Shown here piece by piece: positions 20,501 through 31,600 of a stretch of DNA of 52,510 nucleotides. Origin of the DNA: Saprolegnia diclina VS20 (Eukaryota; Oomycota; Saprolegniomycetes; Saprolegniales; Saprolegniaceae); assembly GCF_000281045.1 (NCBI RefSeq), contig NW_008246073.1, positions 132,366-184,875 on the forward strand, in the 5' to 3' direction. Within the stretch, counting starts at the first letter, position 1. Every line of letters starts with the position of its first letter. Both the position numbers and the translations under genes were made by a program. The notes below the pieces were generated by a model. That model searched no databases, had not been told where the DNA came from, and worked only from the letters and a program-made list of their open reading frames with translations.

Positions 20501-23500
20501 CTCATGGGCGAGAAGGAGCACTTGGTCGTCTGGACTTTCGACGATGCCGTCGCGCTCTGCGCCAAGGACGAGTCGGACATTGGCAAGCGTGTGCGCAAGG
20601 CCTTGGAGCTGCCCCTTCTCGCATGGGATATGATCAAGCCCACGACGCCGGAAGAGCCCGAGGCTGTTGCAGCGCACGACAAGAAGGGCAAAAAAGACGG
20701 CAAGAAGAGCAAAACCGAGCTTGACGAGGTCAAGGACGAGCCGCCGCCCATGACACCACCACACGAGCCGTCGCCGCGCGAAGAGATGGGACTCGACCTG
20801 CTCGAGTGGGTGCTGCAGTGGCGTCTCTCCCAGCCCGACATGGCCAACGGAAGTGTTTTGGACGGCTGGTCCACGACGTATGCGCCCGACAGTTCGTCGC
20901 TTCTCCACGTGATCGCCAACGTTCTCGGTGGCGCCACCATCATCCTACTCGGCATGAACGAAGACATTTACGAAGCCCACATCCTCGCATGCATCAAGCA
21001 CGTTGAAGACGATATGGACATGCTCGAGCGGTCGCTCGACATGATGCAAATGGTACCCGAGGAGCCTCTGCTCGAAGCGATCGAGCCGATTGAGATGGTG
21101 CCGGAAGAAAAGGAGGAGAAGCGACCGGCGAGCCACTCGCGTTTAAAGTCGAGCGTCAGCTCCGACACTGTCGTGGTCGAGCCACCAGCTGTGGTCGCGG
21201 AGCCGCCGCCGCCAACACCCGAAACCATCGACCCGGTGCAAGTCGAGCACGAGCTGCATACGTACCGCCTGCTCTCGGAGCGGCTGCACGAATACCTCGA
21301 CTTGGAGCTCTACGACAAGTACTGCCAAGAGCTTGTCGCGCACAAGAAGGAGTGGGAAACGCTGCTTTTGCGGTTGCCACCGCCACCGCCGCCACCGCCC
21401 ACGTCCGAGTTGCCACTGCAGAACGGCGAGCCCGACGGGGCCCTCAGCGACCGCAGTGGGGTGCACGAACACCCGTCCACATCGACCGACGCGACGACCG
21501 CGGACGACGAATCGGGCATGCCGTCCATGGCCGCCGACTACCCCGAGCTCGTCACGGACGACGCTATCGAAGCACCAGAGCACTTGGTGGCGCGCAAGCC
21601 GCGGCGTGTTCTCGCCCTCCACGATGTCAACCTCAACGAAGTTGGACCGCCACTGCTCTTGCACGGTCTCGTGTTTGCGTCGATTGAAAAGTACTTGCGC
21701 GAGCTGGCGTCGAGCAAGCTCGTGATGCCGGCGCCCATGACGTACCAGCTCGTCAAGCGGCCGTATTTTCGGAGTCAGCGCAAGCCCGTGCCGCGCTTTA
21801 GCCTCTCACCACCGGACGTGAGCCGGTGGATCTTGCCGCCGCAATCGGAGATTTCGTTTCACGTCACATTTGCGTCGTCCGACGTGGGCACGTTCGATAG
21901 CACGCTCGGGTTTGAGATCCTCGGGAGCAAGCGCGAAGCGAGTCTCTTCTGCCGCGGCATTTGTGCCGTGCCGGGCATCAACGCGGACCCGCGCAACGTC
22001 TTTATGAGTCGCGCCAAGCACAAGGCGGACGGTGCGCTCGTGCACAAAAAATTTGTCTTGTCGAGCGGCGTGTACGAGTTTGGGCCGCTCTTGCTCGGCA
22101 AAGCGCGGGAGCTCCGGCTCGAACCCATCGCCTCGGACGCATACAAGGCGACGCGCAAGACCAACGCCGAGGTGTTTCGCATCTCCAACCCGAGTCGATT
22201 CCGCGCGCAGCTGCATTTTTTCTTTGAGAAGCAGCCGCCAAATGACGACATTGGCGTCGACGGCGACGCAGCGTCGACAAATGCGGCTGCCCATACCTTT
22301 CTCGTCGAGCCAAATAGACTCGAGATTGCCGAAGGGGACACGGCCGAGGTCCTCGTGTGGGCGTTTCCCGCGAAAAATGGGGTACTTGATGACACGCTCG
22401 TGTGCTGTATTGCCGACAACCCCGAGCCAGTGACGTTTCCAATTTCATGCATTGGGTGCGCGCCGTTGATTGCGCTCAATGGGCCGTGGACCGAGAGCGC
22501 CAAGCTCATCGACTTTGAGAGGCTCTTGCTCAAGCGCCAAGAAGACAAGACGTGGAGTCTCCGCAATGCGTGTGAGCTGCCCATCATTTGGCGCCTTGTG
22601 CTCGACGTGCCGACCGAGTTTGAAGTCGTGCCTCGCGACGGTACGCTCAAGCCCGGCCAGTCGCAAACCATCGTTGTTCATTTCAATGCAGCCACCGAAG
22701 GGCTCTTTGAGTTTGGGATTCCGATCGAGTTTGCCGATCTCGAGGGCGGGCTCGTTGGCAGTAACCCGCATCTGCGCCGGGACAGCATCAAGGTCAAGGC
22801 CGAGGCCTACAAAATTGACGTGTGCTCGTTTGACGAAGAGTCGCCCGACCCGAGTGCCGAGAGTCTCAACGGCGTCTTGGACTTTGGCCTCCTCCGCGTA
22901 AGCGATACGCCCACCAAGGCCTTTTCGCTCCGGAACCGCGGCAAGTACGATATCAAAGTGATGCTGTCCGTCAAGCGCAACAAGGATTGGTGCAAGATCA
23001 ACCCGGTGGACGCGACAATTGCGCCCGGAAAGAGCCAAAAAATTGAAGTCACGTTCCTCTCGAGTGTCTCGGGCGAAATCGTGCTCCGCGACTGCAAGGA
23101 CATCAAGTGCGTCATTTTAGAACAAACGACCGGCGAAGTCTTTAACGAGTTTCCCATCTTGCTGCACGCGCGCGCCGTGTACTCGAAATTTCGCTTGCAG
23201 CCCGCGCGCGGCCTCAGCTTTGGCTCGTTGCGCTTCAACGAAGAAAGGAAGGTCAAGCGCCTCGAGCTGCGCAACGACGGTGAATTTGCGTTCAAATTTC
23301 GCTTCAAAACGGACGTCATGGACGACGCGGCCAGTGTCGACGAGACCAAGCCCTTGGTGCTCGGGCAGTTTTCGATTCTGCCGGCCGGTGGCAGCTTGGA
23401 CCCGGGACGCATCGTCGCCATTGACGTTGGCTTCCAGCCCCAAGGCGCGGCGGTTTATCGCGAAAACGTCCGACTGGATATTTCGGGGCGCGACCCGCAC

Positions 23501-26500
23501 AATGAGAACGAGACGGCCATGCTGCAGTACGAAGTGACGGGCGAGAGCTGCTACCCGGGCATCAACACGAACGACATGGAGAGCATTTTCGAAGAGCAGG
23601 CGGTGGTCCAGACCTTTGGCTCGGGCCACACACACTGCCTCGAGCGCAACCAACCCATGTTTGCAGAGACCGAGCGGCTCTTTGACTTTAGCGCCGTCTT
23701 GGTCGGCAAGAGCATCGTCGAACGGTTCAAAATCTCCAACCCGACCAAAGTGCTCGCAACCGTTCGGTTTGCCATCAAGGCGCCGACCGAGTCGAAAGAC
23801 GAGTCGGGACTGAGTATGTTTACGGTGCAGCCCACAGTGTGGGACATTCCGCCGCACGAACACCGGTACGTGAACGTCCACTTCAAGCCCACGAACATCA
23901 CGACGTACCATGCGCTCTTCTCTGCGGTCGTCGACGACGGCGCCGACCCGAGTACAAACGTCCTGCAATTTGACATGCGGGGCGAGGGCACGATGCCCTG
24001 CATCACGATCGAGAAGCCGACAACGCGCGAAGGCAACGTGCTGAGCCTTGCGTTTGGCAAGCAGCGCGTCGGGAAGGGCCGCGAGCTGCCCTTGGTTTTG
24101 CGCAACGACGGTCTCGTACCGTCGACAGTGCTCTTTTCGATGCCGTCGAGCACCAACTTTACGTTATTGGAAGCCGCGGCGACGACGAGCGGCCTACTTT
24201 TGCCGCCCAAGAAGACGCATACGATGTCGGTCCTCTTCAAGCCGATTAAAGCGCACGACGAGATGTGCAGCGTGCAGCTCAAGCTCAGCGTGCAATACAA
24301 TCCGTTCGAAGACACAATCATCAAGCTCAGCGGCCAAGGCTACAAGGAGCTCGTGACTTTGGACGGTCTCGTGGACGACGACCACATCGTGTTCAACGAC
24401 GTCGATATTGCAACGGCGACGACCGCGAATATGCGCTTTGGCTTGCGGAACCAGTCGTCGACGCACGTGGTTCGTTTTGCGTTTGGCGCGCACCCGCTGC
24501 TCAAGTTTGTACCGACGACCGGTCATTTGTATCCCGGCGCGCACGCGAGCATCCTTGCAACATTTGCGCCACCACCAGGCGTCGCAACGGTCCTTGACAA
24601 GGAAAAAATCCCAATCACACTCAGTCGCATCAAGCCGGCGGTCGACGCGCCGTGGGACGACACCATGTCGACACTTTCGTTTGTTGAGGCCGATGCGACG
24701 CCGTCCAACGCGACAGAGCCATCGTATGAAGCGCTCGACCCGCCGCTGCCACCGCTCACGGCGCTGGTGTTTGCGGTCGCCGACACGCTGCGCTACAGCT
24801 GCAAGACGACCGAGATTGCGTTCAAAAAGACGTTCATGTTTCAAGCGTGCACAACAAAGTTCAGCGTCAAAAACGAAAGCAAAGTGCGGTTGCCGTTCAC
24901 GTGGACGTGGAGCCAAGAGTTTCTGCAGCTCCCAGACGTGACGGCGTCGTCCATGGATACGCCGTGTCCGTTCAGCATCGAGCCCGACGCCGGCGAGATA
25001 AGCGCCGACGATACGCAGGACTTCCTCGTCCGGTTTGCGCCGATCGAGGTCGCCCACTACGTCTACCGGCTCGAGGGCCACCTCAAGAACGGTGACATTA
25101 TTCGCATTAGCGTGCGTGGCACGTCGCTTCGACCTGTTTGTCATGTCGACGTCGAGCCAAGCGACTATGCGCAGCGGCGGTCGTTGGCGATGGTCGGGCC
25201 GGGCGGCGAACTTGGGCCACTGGACCCGAGCGTCCGTGTTGTCGAGTTGGAGTCGCTCGGGATTCGTGTGCGAAACACGCGTCGCTTCTACGTCATCAAC
25301 CCGACCAACGTCTCGTATGAGTTTGCGTGGGTCCCCGAGGGCCCGCATGTGAACCCGGCCTTTCGCTGTGCGACGCCAAAAGGGCTTATGCTCTCGGGGA
25401 AGCGCTGCGAGATGGTCTTTGAGTTTACACCGACCCAGATGGAGCTGCAAGAGATGTTTTGGCGGCTCAAGATCGACCAGTTTGGCGTCGACCAACTCTT
25501 TTTGTTTGTGGGCACGACGACCGAGCCGCGCGTGCTCCTCGACCGGGGCAGCGTCAACTTTGCGACGCTCCTCCTCGGATCCAAGGCGTCGCAAACCATC
25601 TATTTGACCAACCAGGAGCATTTACCGTTCAACTTTGCGTTTGAAAAAGTCCACTTTGTCGGCGAAAAGCCCGTGCTACTCCTGACGCCGCTCTCGGGTG
25701 TCGTGCCGCCCCACGGCCGGACAGCGATTGACGTCGAGTTTGCACCGAACGAAGAAAAGCTGTACAACTTCAACCTCGGCTGCACGATCAAACGCAAGCC
25801 GTCGCGGCTCTCGCTCAACGTCAAAGGCGAGGGGTATGCGATCCACGACCACGTCATCGTGCACGACGACACTGCCGGCGGCATGCTCGACGCGATCGAG
25901 CCGTCGTCGTCGACACCGATCGACTTTGGCACGGTCCGCGTGCACGAGAAAGCGCGGCGCAGTATCGTGCTCTCGAACGCCGGCAAGTTCAACTTTGAGT
26001 TTACCTTTGCGTGGGCATCCGCCAAGCATCCGATGCTGACGCTCGAGCCGAGCAATGGGACGGTCCGAAAGAACGACAAGGTGGTCTGCCACCTCACGTT
26101 TGCACCCACAAAAGAGACGTCGCTCGACGGCCAGCGCATCGTGTGCACCACCGCGGGCTCGCGCGAGTATGCGTTCCCGATCCATGGCAACGCGGTGCCG
26201 CCGGCCGTCGATTTTTCGTTCACGGCGCACGACTTTGGCCCGTGCTTTATCGCCGAGCCGGACGCGGCGCCGATGGTGGAAACCATGACGCTGCGCATCA
26301 CGAATATGGACCACGAGATGGACATCAGTGTCGACTGCAGCTACGAGAAGCGGCCGTTCTTGCACGTCACCGTCCAACCCACGGTGCTCGGGCCCCACGA
26401 GACGCTCGACGTGCCGATTACGTTTACGGCGCGGCACGAAGGGCCGTACGAAGAGGTGGTGCCGTTTACGATCAACGGCAACACGACCATCAATGTCGTG

Positions 26501-28666
26501 CTGAGTGGCGAAGGCATTTACCCAAAGATCGAGCTCGCCATGGCGGCGTCCGTGGTTCATTTTGGGACGCTCCAGATCGGGCAGAGCGTGAGCCGCATCG
26601 TCAAGCTCGTCAACCGTGCGAAGCGCAAGACGCCGTTGGCATTGCTTGCGAGCCACATGCACGACATTGGCCTGAGTATCTTTCCGCAAACCGGCATCTG
26701 GATCAAGCCGCGCGAGACGCTCGATGTCGAGCTGCGGTTTTCGCCGCCGCGGCGCGTGACGCCGTTCGAAGAAGAGCTGTGTGTGGACGTATGCGGCACG
26801 AAGAAGAAGCTCGTGACGCTCACGGGGGCGTGCCAGGGCATGGACGTGCAGTTTGAGACGGAGAACCTCAGTTTTGGCCCCGTCGTGCTCGGGTCGCAGC
26901 TCGTGCGGCGGCTCTTGCTGCAAAACCGAGGCGACCTTGTGGCCAAGTTTCAATGGGATTTGAAGCGGCTTGGACCCGACTTTAGCATAGCGCCAAGCGA
27001 AGGCGTCGTGCTGCCAAACCAAGACAAGTCGTTTGAGATCACGTTCCGGCCGCTCAAGATCAACGACGACATTCGGCTCGAGAAAATTTTGTGCGGCATC
27101 GAGGGCGGCGACTTTCTGACCATGACGTTCACGGGCGCGTGCGTTGGCCAGCTCGAGACGTCGATCAAGGAGCTCGTGTTTGAGTCGCGTGTCCGGCGCG
27201 AAGTCGCCAAGGAAATCTCGATTGAGAACAAGACGGGCAGTCCGTGGAACTTGATCCCGATGGTGCAGGGCGAGCACTGGCGCTGCGCCGAGAACGTGGC
27301 CGTGCCCGCGAATGGAAAAGCCGTCATGCAGCTCTACTACATGCCGTTGAGCATGACCCAAGCGGGCGAGACCGCCGGCTACGACCGCCCCAAAGCGCAC
27401 AAGGGCTCGCTCTTCCTCGCGATTCCGGATGGGAGCGCGATCTCGTACAACTTGGTCGGCACCGCGGTCGAGCCAGATGCGCTCGACACGTTGAGCTTCA
27501 AGACGCCGGCAAAAGCATCCTTGCCGATCAAGTTGCCACTGGTCAATTGGCTCAAGAAGAGCGCCCAAGTGTTCCACGTCACGATTGAAAACGTGACGCA
27601 GTGCGCGTCGACGTTCGTCCAGGGCGCCGACACGATCACGGTTCCCCCAAATGCGACGCGCGAGTATGGGCTCAAAGCCTTTGCGTACCTTGAAGGCATA
27701 AACGAGCTCAAGGTATCGTTCACCAACAACGAGAGCGGCGAGTATGTCTTCTACGACGTGCGCATCGACGTCACGCCGCCCGTGATCGTCGAGACACTCT
27801 CATTCCACGCGCCCGTGCGCCAGAGCATCAAGAAGCTCATTACGATCGAGAACCCGTTCCCGCCGTCGCGCAGCATCCAGTTTGACGACAAGAGCTTCTG
27901 GAGCTGCTCGTCACCGAGTGTCCGTGTTCGGCGCGTCGGTGAAATGACCGGCCGGTCCGAAGGCTCGTTCGAGGTCGAGTACCGGCCACTCCTGCACACG
28001 GTCGAGGCGATCGAGGCGACGCTCACACTGCGGAGTCCGCAGCTCGGCGAGTACCCGTACAAGTTGTCTTTGGCCACGTCGCCGGCAGGCATCGAGAAGA
28101 TCCTGCACTTTACGGTGCCCTTGGGCGGCAGTCAGACGCAAGCGTTCCGCTTCAGTACGTATGCGTCCAAGCCCATCGACTTCAAGTGCAGTGTGCAGCA
28201 GCCAACGTTCTTCAACGTCGCGCCCTTGCTCAAGACCGATGTCACAACCTGGGATGGCACCGAACAGACCGTGGTCGTCAAGTTTGAACCCGAAGCGCTC
28301 GGTGACATTCGCGATACGCTGGTCGTCGCGTCGGACGCCGGCGGCGAGTACAATTGCACGCTCCTCGGGCAGTCGGTCCCGCCGGTACCCCAGGGCCCGT
28401 TTGTGTTTGGGACGACCCAGGACGTTGAGTTCAAGAACGTCTTCAACGCCCCGCGCGAGTTTGCCTTTGCGATCGACGGCGCCGGGTTTTCCGTCAACAC
28501 TGCGACCGTCACGATCGCTGCCAAGTCGGCCAAGGTCGTGACGGTCAAGAACACGGACACGAGCGCGCGCGCGACGCCAGTGACGGGCAAGCTCCTCGTG
28601 ACGTGTCCGAGCCTGCCCGAGCTGCCGCCGTGGGTCTTCTACCTCGAGGGCGAAAGCCGGGGCTGA
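14549..28666 (+). CDS. HYDIN: HYDIN homologue, giant central-pair axonemal protein, about 4,670 aa
   Basis: Exons are 14549-14716, 14772-14837 and a single 13.8-kb exon 14885-28666; 14016 nt, in frame. HYDIN sits in the C2b projection of the ciliary central pair and is needed for flagellar bending. The N-terminal part aligns with HYDIN landmarks I recognise: LICVTEREKFVVPVRARG, FPDEVDFGLCPVKIKCSK, and an earlier PTPGAILFDEYIPFNT block. Dozens of Ig-like ASH/MSP-type repeats follow, marked by recurring L.FG.V and V.F.P patterns. Near residue 1,940 a P-loop nucleotide-kinase-like segment begins (FLGPPLCGKTTQAKLMG, with GxxxxGKT), followed by charged low-complexity sequence. HYDIN is known to carry such a kinase-like insert. 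ATG 14633 is an alternative start. Splicing at 14716/14772 gives EKLLLHELTSKNAKG. Human HYDIN is ~5,100 aa, so the length fits. Confidence 0.95.
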
Positions 28667-28751
28667 AGGATTTATATATGTACATAAACCATTAGGAATC
28701 AAAAGTCTATTAGAGTATATCGTCGCTGTATATAGTTGTATATCGGGAGGT

Positions 28752-29287
28752 TTATCGGTCGTGCTTGGAGACGAAGAGGACCCCGTTCTTGAACCGGCCT
28801 TGGGTCGCCATCGTGCCAGCGTCGCCGCGCTTCTTGGACACCTTGGCGGTCGTCTTCTTCTTGCCCGTGACGATGCCGGACGCCTTGACGAGCTCGGCGT
28901 GCTTTTCTTCCCGCTTCTTCGCCGCCTTGCGCATGGCCATGAGCTGGTCGTACGGCCGCTTCTGCTGCTTGGGCGCTTTCCCGCCCAGTGTCACGATGCG
29001 CTCGATCTCGAGCTTCTTGCGCTCCTTGCCCGTTGCATGCGTCACGCCTACCCGAGCATGAGTGTCTACGTACGATGGACGACGGAGGGCGCACCAAAGC
29101 TCTTGACCGAGTCCAAGGTCTCGCGGAACTGCTTGGCGACCTCTTCGGCGCGGCTTAGCGGCTCGTTGGCGCCGGCCTTGCGCGGGCGGCCATCGTCGTG
29201 GCGCGGTCGGCGGACGTCGGTCACGGGGCACTCGAACACCTGGACGACCCGGGGCTTCCCATCCGACTTCTTGAACGCGGGCAGCAT
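28752..29287 (-). CDS. DUF4602 / C1orf131-like small-subunit processome protein, 162 aa
   Basis: Exons on the minus strand are 29095-29287 and 28752-29047, with a 47-nt intron; 489 nt, in frame. The protein is strongly basic. Splicing gives SVKSFGVTHATGKERKKLE, then RIVTLGGKAPKQQKRPYDQL and a Lys/Arg-rich helix (MRKAAKKREEKHAE). This FG...GKERKxxE..R...LG.K.PK pattern is the DUF4602 family, whose human member C1orf131 is a structural component of the pre-40S processome in the nucleolus. ATG 29287 is the first Met in frame with the conserved part. The stop is 85 bases from the convergent HYDIN stop. Confidence 0.78.
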
Positions 29288-29567
29288 CGGCAAGCTTGCT
29301 GTTTGACTGGATCCAATACGCGGCCACTCGTTGCAGGCCCCCTCCCTGTTTTTAGGAGGGGTGGGGGTCCCCCTTTAAAAAATCGATGCAAACGATGGAA
29401 TTCGACCAATCAGACACCGCTTCTATTTTTAGCGAAAAGGCGATTGCCGGCAGTATTTTGACGACCATGCCAGCGACGCCCGCTCGCCACGCAGTCGTCC
29501 ATGCTGCAGACCCTAGAGCATGTAATGAACATGGCGTGCGTAGGACGCTCGGTGCATGCGCGACCCA

Positions 29568-30092
29568 ATGCCAGCGAACGCGACGCCCGAAGATGGGGCC
29601 AACGACGAGGTACGATTGTCCGCGCCGGCTGTGGGTACGACCATCGGTCGTAGACCGCCTCGATCGCCTCGTCGCGGCGCTCGTCAGCGTCATCGATCAA
29701 GTCGGCGTCGTCGTACCGCTCAAGCGCTAGCACTAGCTCGTCCATGTCCAAGCGCACGACGTCGTCCTCGATTTCGCGGAGCTCCCTTTCCACGGGTACG
29801 CGCTGGCGTAGCTGGATGCAGCGCTTGTCCAGCCTCAGAATTGCTCTGACGTACGTGTATCTAGTGGCGTCGATCCACGAGCTCGAAGCCCGCAAGCTCG
29901 ACATTGAAGCGCAGTTGCAGGAGGTGGAGGCCGCGTTGAAGCTCAAGGCCGACAAAACCAAAGGTGTCTACAAGGTATGTACGCGACTAGGTAACTACTG
30001 TCCATTTAGTCCTTCGTTTTGGCTAGCCCAACCGACCATTCGCGCTCCTGCCGCGGTCGGCGTCGGGCTCGCTCCGATCGACGCACCGATGA
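29568..30092 (+). CDS. Small Ser-rich coiled-coil protein, 119 aa, four exons
   Basis: Exons are 29568-29609, 29654-29795, 29865-29974 and 30027-30092; 360 nt, in frame. After a short acidic start (MPANATPEDGANDE) there is a ~50-residue Ser-rich stretch of TASIASSRRSSSASS type. A helical heptad segment follows (SIHELEARKLDIEAQLQEVE), then a basic tail ending SGSLRSTHR. I do not recognise a family. Ser-rich plus short coiled-coil proteins of this kind often attach to cytoskeleton or basal bodies, but that is a guess. The antisense strand is also open across 29654-29840; the splice-consistent plus-strand model with a real coiled coil is preferred. Confidence 0.6.
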
Positions 30093-30186
30093 ACGCCCAC
30101 GACTCTGCCACGAAATCCGGATAACAGTGACAAATTACGGAAATTCTCGCAGTGAGTAAGAATAGCGGCATTCGTTGGCGGGCAGC

Positions 30187-31521
30187 ATGGGGCGGAAGAA
30201 GGCGGCCGCGGCCGCGGACGTGGTCAAGGCCAAGAAGCAGCACTTCGCCGAGAAGGCCAAGAAGAAGGAGAAGCTGGACAAGCTGCGCCGGCAGCCCAAG
30301 CCGGCGAAGCGCTTCCACAAGGTCGCGGCCGAGCCCGAGCCATTGACCGTGCACGAAGCCTCCGACATGGAGAGCGAGGAAGACGAGGCGCTCGACGACC
30401 CGGCGTACATCTCGCTCCGTGACTCGCCGATCAAGGCGTCAGCAGCAACGACGACCGAGACAGCGACCAAGGCGCCGTGGATGCGCGGGCGCACCAAGTA
30501 CACCAATAAGAATGTCTTTCTGCAGCTGCACGAAGAGATCCTCGAGTTTGTCTCGTTCTTGAGCCCGACCCAAGACGAGATTGCGCTGCGCAAGGAGGCC
30601 ATCGAAGACATTCGGACCATCATCGCCGACCTCTGGGACGGCGCGACGATCGAGGCCTTTGGCTCGCACGTGACCGAGATGTACCTTCCGACGAGCGACA
30701 TCGACTTGATCGTGCACGACGCGCCCACAGGCAAGCAAGCGCTGTGGTCGCTCGCGCAGCGGCTCGAGGACCTCGGCGTCGTGAGCTTCATCGAGGTCAT
30801 CGACTCGGCGCGCATCCCGATCGTCAAGATCGTGCACGCCAAGACCAACGTGCACATGGATTTTTCGTTTACGACGACGTCCGGTCTCTCAACCGCCGAC
30901 CTCGTCATGATGTACATGCGCAAGTACCCTTCGTTTCGGCCGCTTGTCATTGTGCTCAAGTACTTTCTCCTCCAGCGCGGCCTCAACGAGACGTTCAAAG
31001 GCGGCATTGGCTCGTTCCTCCTCCAGCTCCTGGTCGTGAGCTTCCTCCAGCAGTATGCGCGCAACCACACCAAGAGCGCCGACCACCTCAACCTCGGCGT
31101 GCTCCTCGTCGAGTTCTTTGAGCTCTACGGGTCGTCCCTCAACCCGTCCAACGTTGGGCTCAGCGTCCGCAATGGTGGCTCGTACTTTATGAAGGAAGAG
31201 CGCGATTGGCGTGACGCGAGTCGGCCGTTCTTGCTCTGCGTCGAGAACCCGCACGACCCGAGCCACGACGTCGCCGCCAACTCGTGGGACATCCGCAAGG
31301 TCTTCCGCACGTTTGCCCATGCGGCCAAGTCACTCCAAGCCGAGATCTGCCTCCGGGGCAAGAAGCACGGTGCGACCGGCAGCATTCTCGCGCGCGCGAT
31401 TGCCATTGACGGCTTCCTCCACGACCGCGACGGGCCGTCCACGTTTGGCTTTGACGTTGTCCGGAACGACCCCGCCGAAATGGCGATGCTCCAGAAACGG
31501 TACGCGAGCCGGCCTGAATAA
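30187..31521 (+). CDS. Non-canonical poly(A) polymerase, TRF4/PAPD5 (TENT4) type, 444 aa
   Basis: A DNA polymerase beta-like nucleotidyltransferase in a single exon. The catalytic GS is in EAFGSHVTEMYLPTSDIDLI, with the aspartates of SDIDLIV (about residues 171 and 173) and the third Asp in NVHMDFSF (about 225). The PAP-associated domain follows: RKYPSFRPLVIVLKYFL, GGIGSFLLQLLVVSF, LGVLLVEFFELYG, and a C-terminal RPFLLCVENPHDPSHDVAA. Yeast Trf4/5 and human PAPD5 add short A-tails to nuclear RNAs and hand them to the exosome through TRAMP. The N-terminal 50 residues are Lys-rich and likely nuclear/nucleolar targeting. I chose ATG 30187, the first ATG after a CATTCG element at 30169. Confidence 0.93.
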   Translation: MGRKKAAAAADVVKAKKQHFAEKAKKKEKLDKLRRQPKPAKRFHKVAAEPEPLTVHEASDMESEEDEALDDPAYISLRDSPIKASAATTTETATKAPWMRGRTKYTNKNVFLQLHEEILEFVSFLSPTQDEIALRKEAIEDIRTIIADLWDGATIEAFGSHVTEMYLPTSDIDLIVHDAPTGKQALWSLAQRLEDLGVVSFIEVIDSARIPIVKIVHAKTNVHMDFSFTTTSGLSTADLVMMYMRKYPSFRPLVIVLKYFLLQRGLNETFKGGIGSFLLQLLVVSFLQQYARNHTKSADHLNLGVLLVEFFELYGSSLNPSNVGLSVRNGGSYFMKEERDWRDASRPFLLCVENPHDPSHDVAANSWDIRKVFRTFAHAAKSLQAEICLRGKKHGATGSILARAIAIDGFLHDRDGPSTFGFDVVRNDPAEMAMLQKRYASRPE

Positions 31522-31600
31522 AGTTAGGAGACTGTACTATGCATTCTCTTTGATAAGACAATATTGAAGACGCTTATTATATCCTATCACGTGTATGTCT

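Noticed and set aside
25676-27577. 633-codon minus-strand open frame inside HYDIN, and several other antisense frames of 100-500 codons
   Set aside because: They are mirrors of the GC3-rich HYDIN exon: His/Arg/Val-rich composition, no family resemblance, no splice context.
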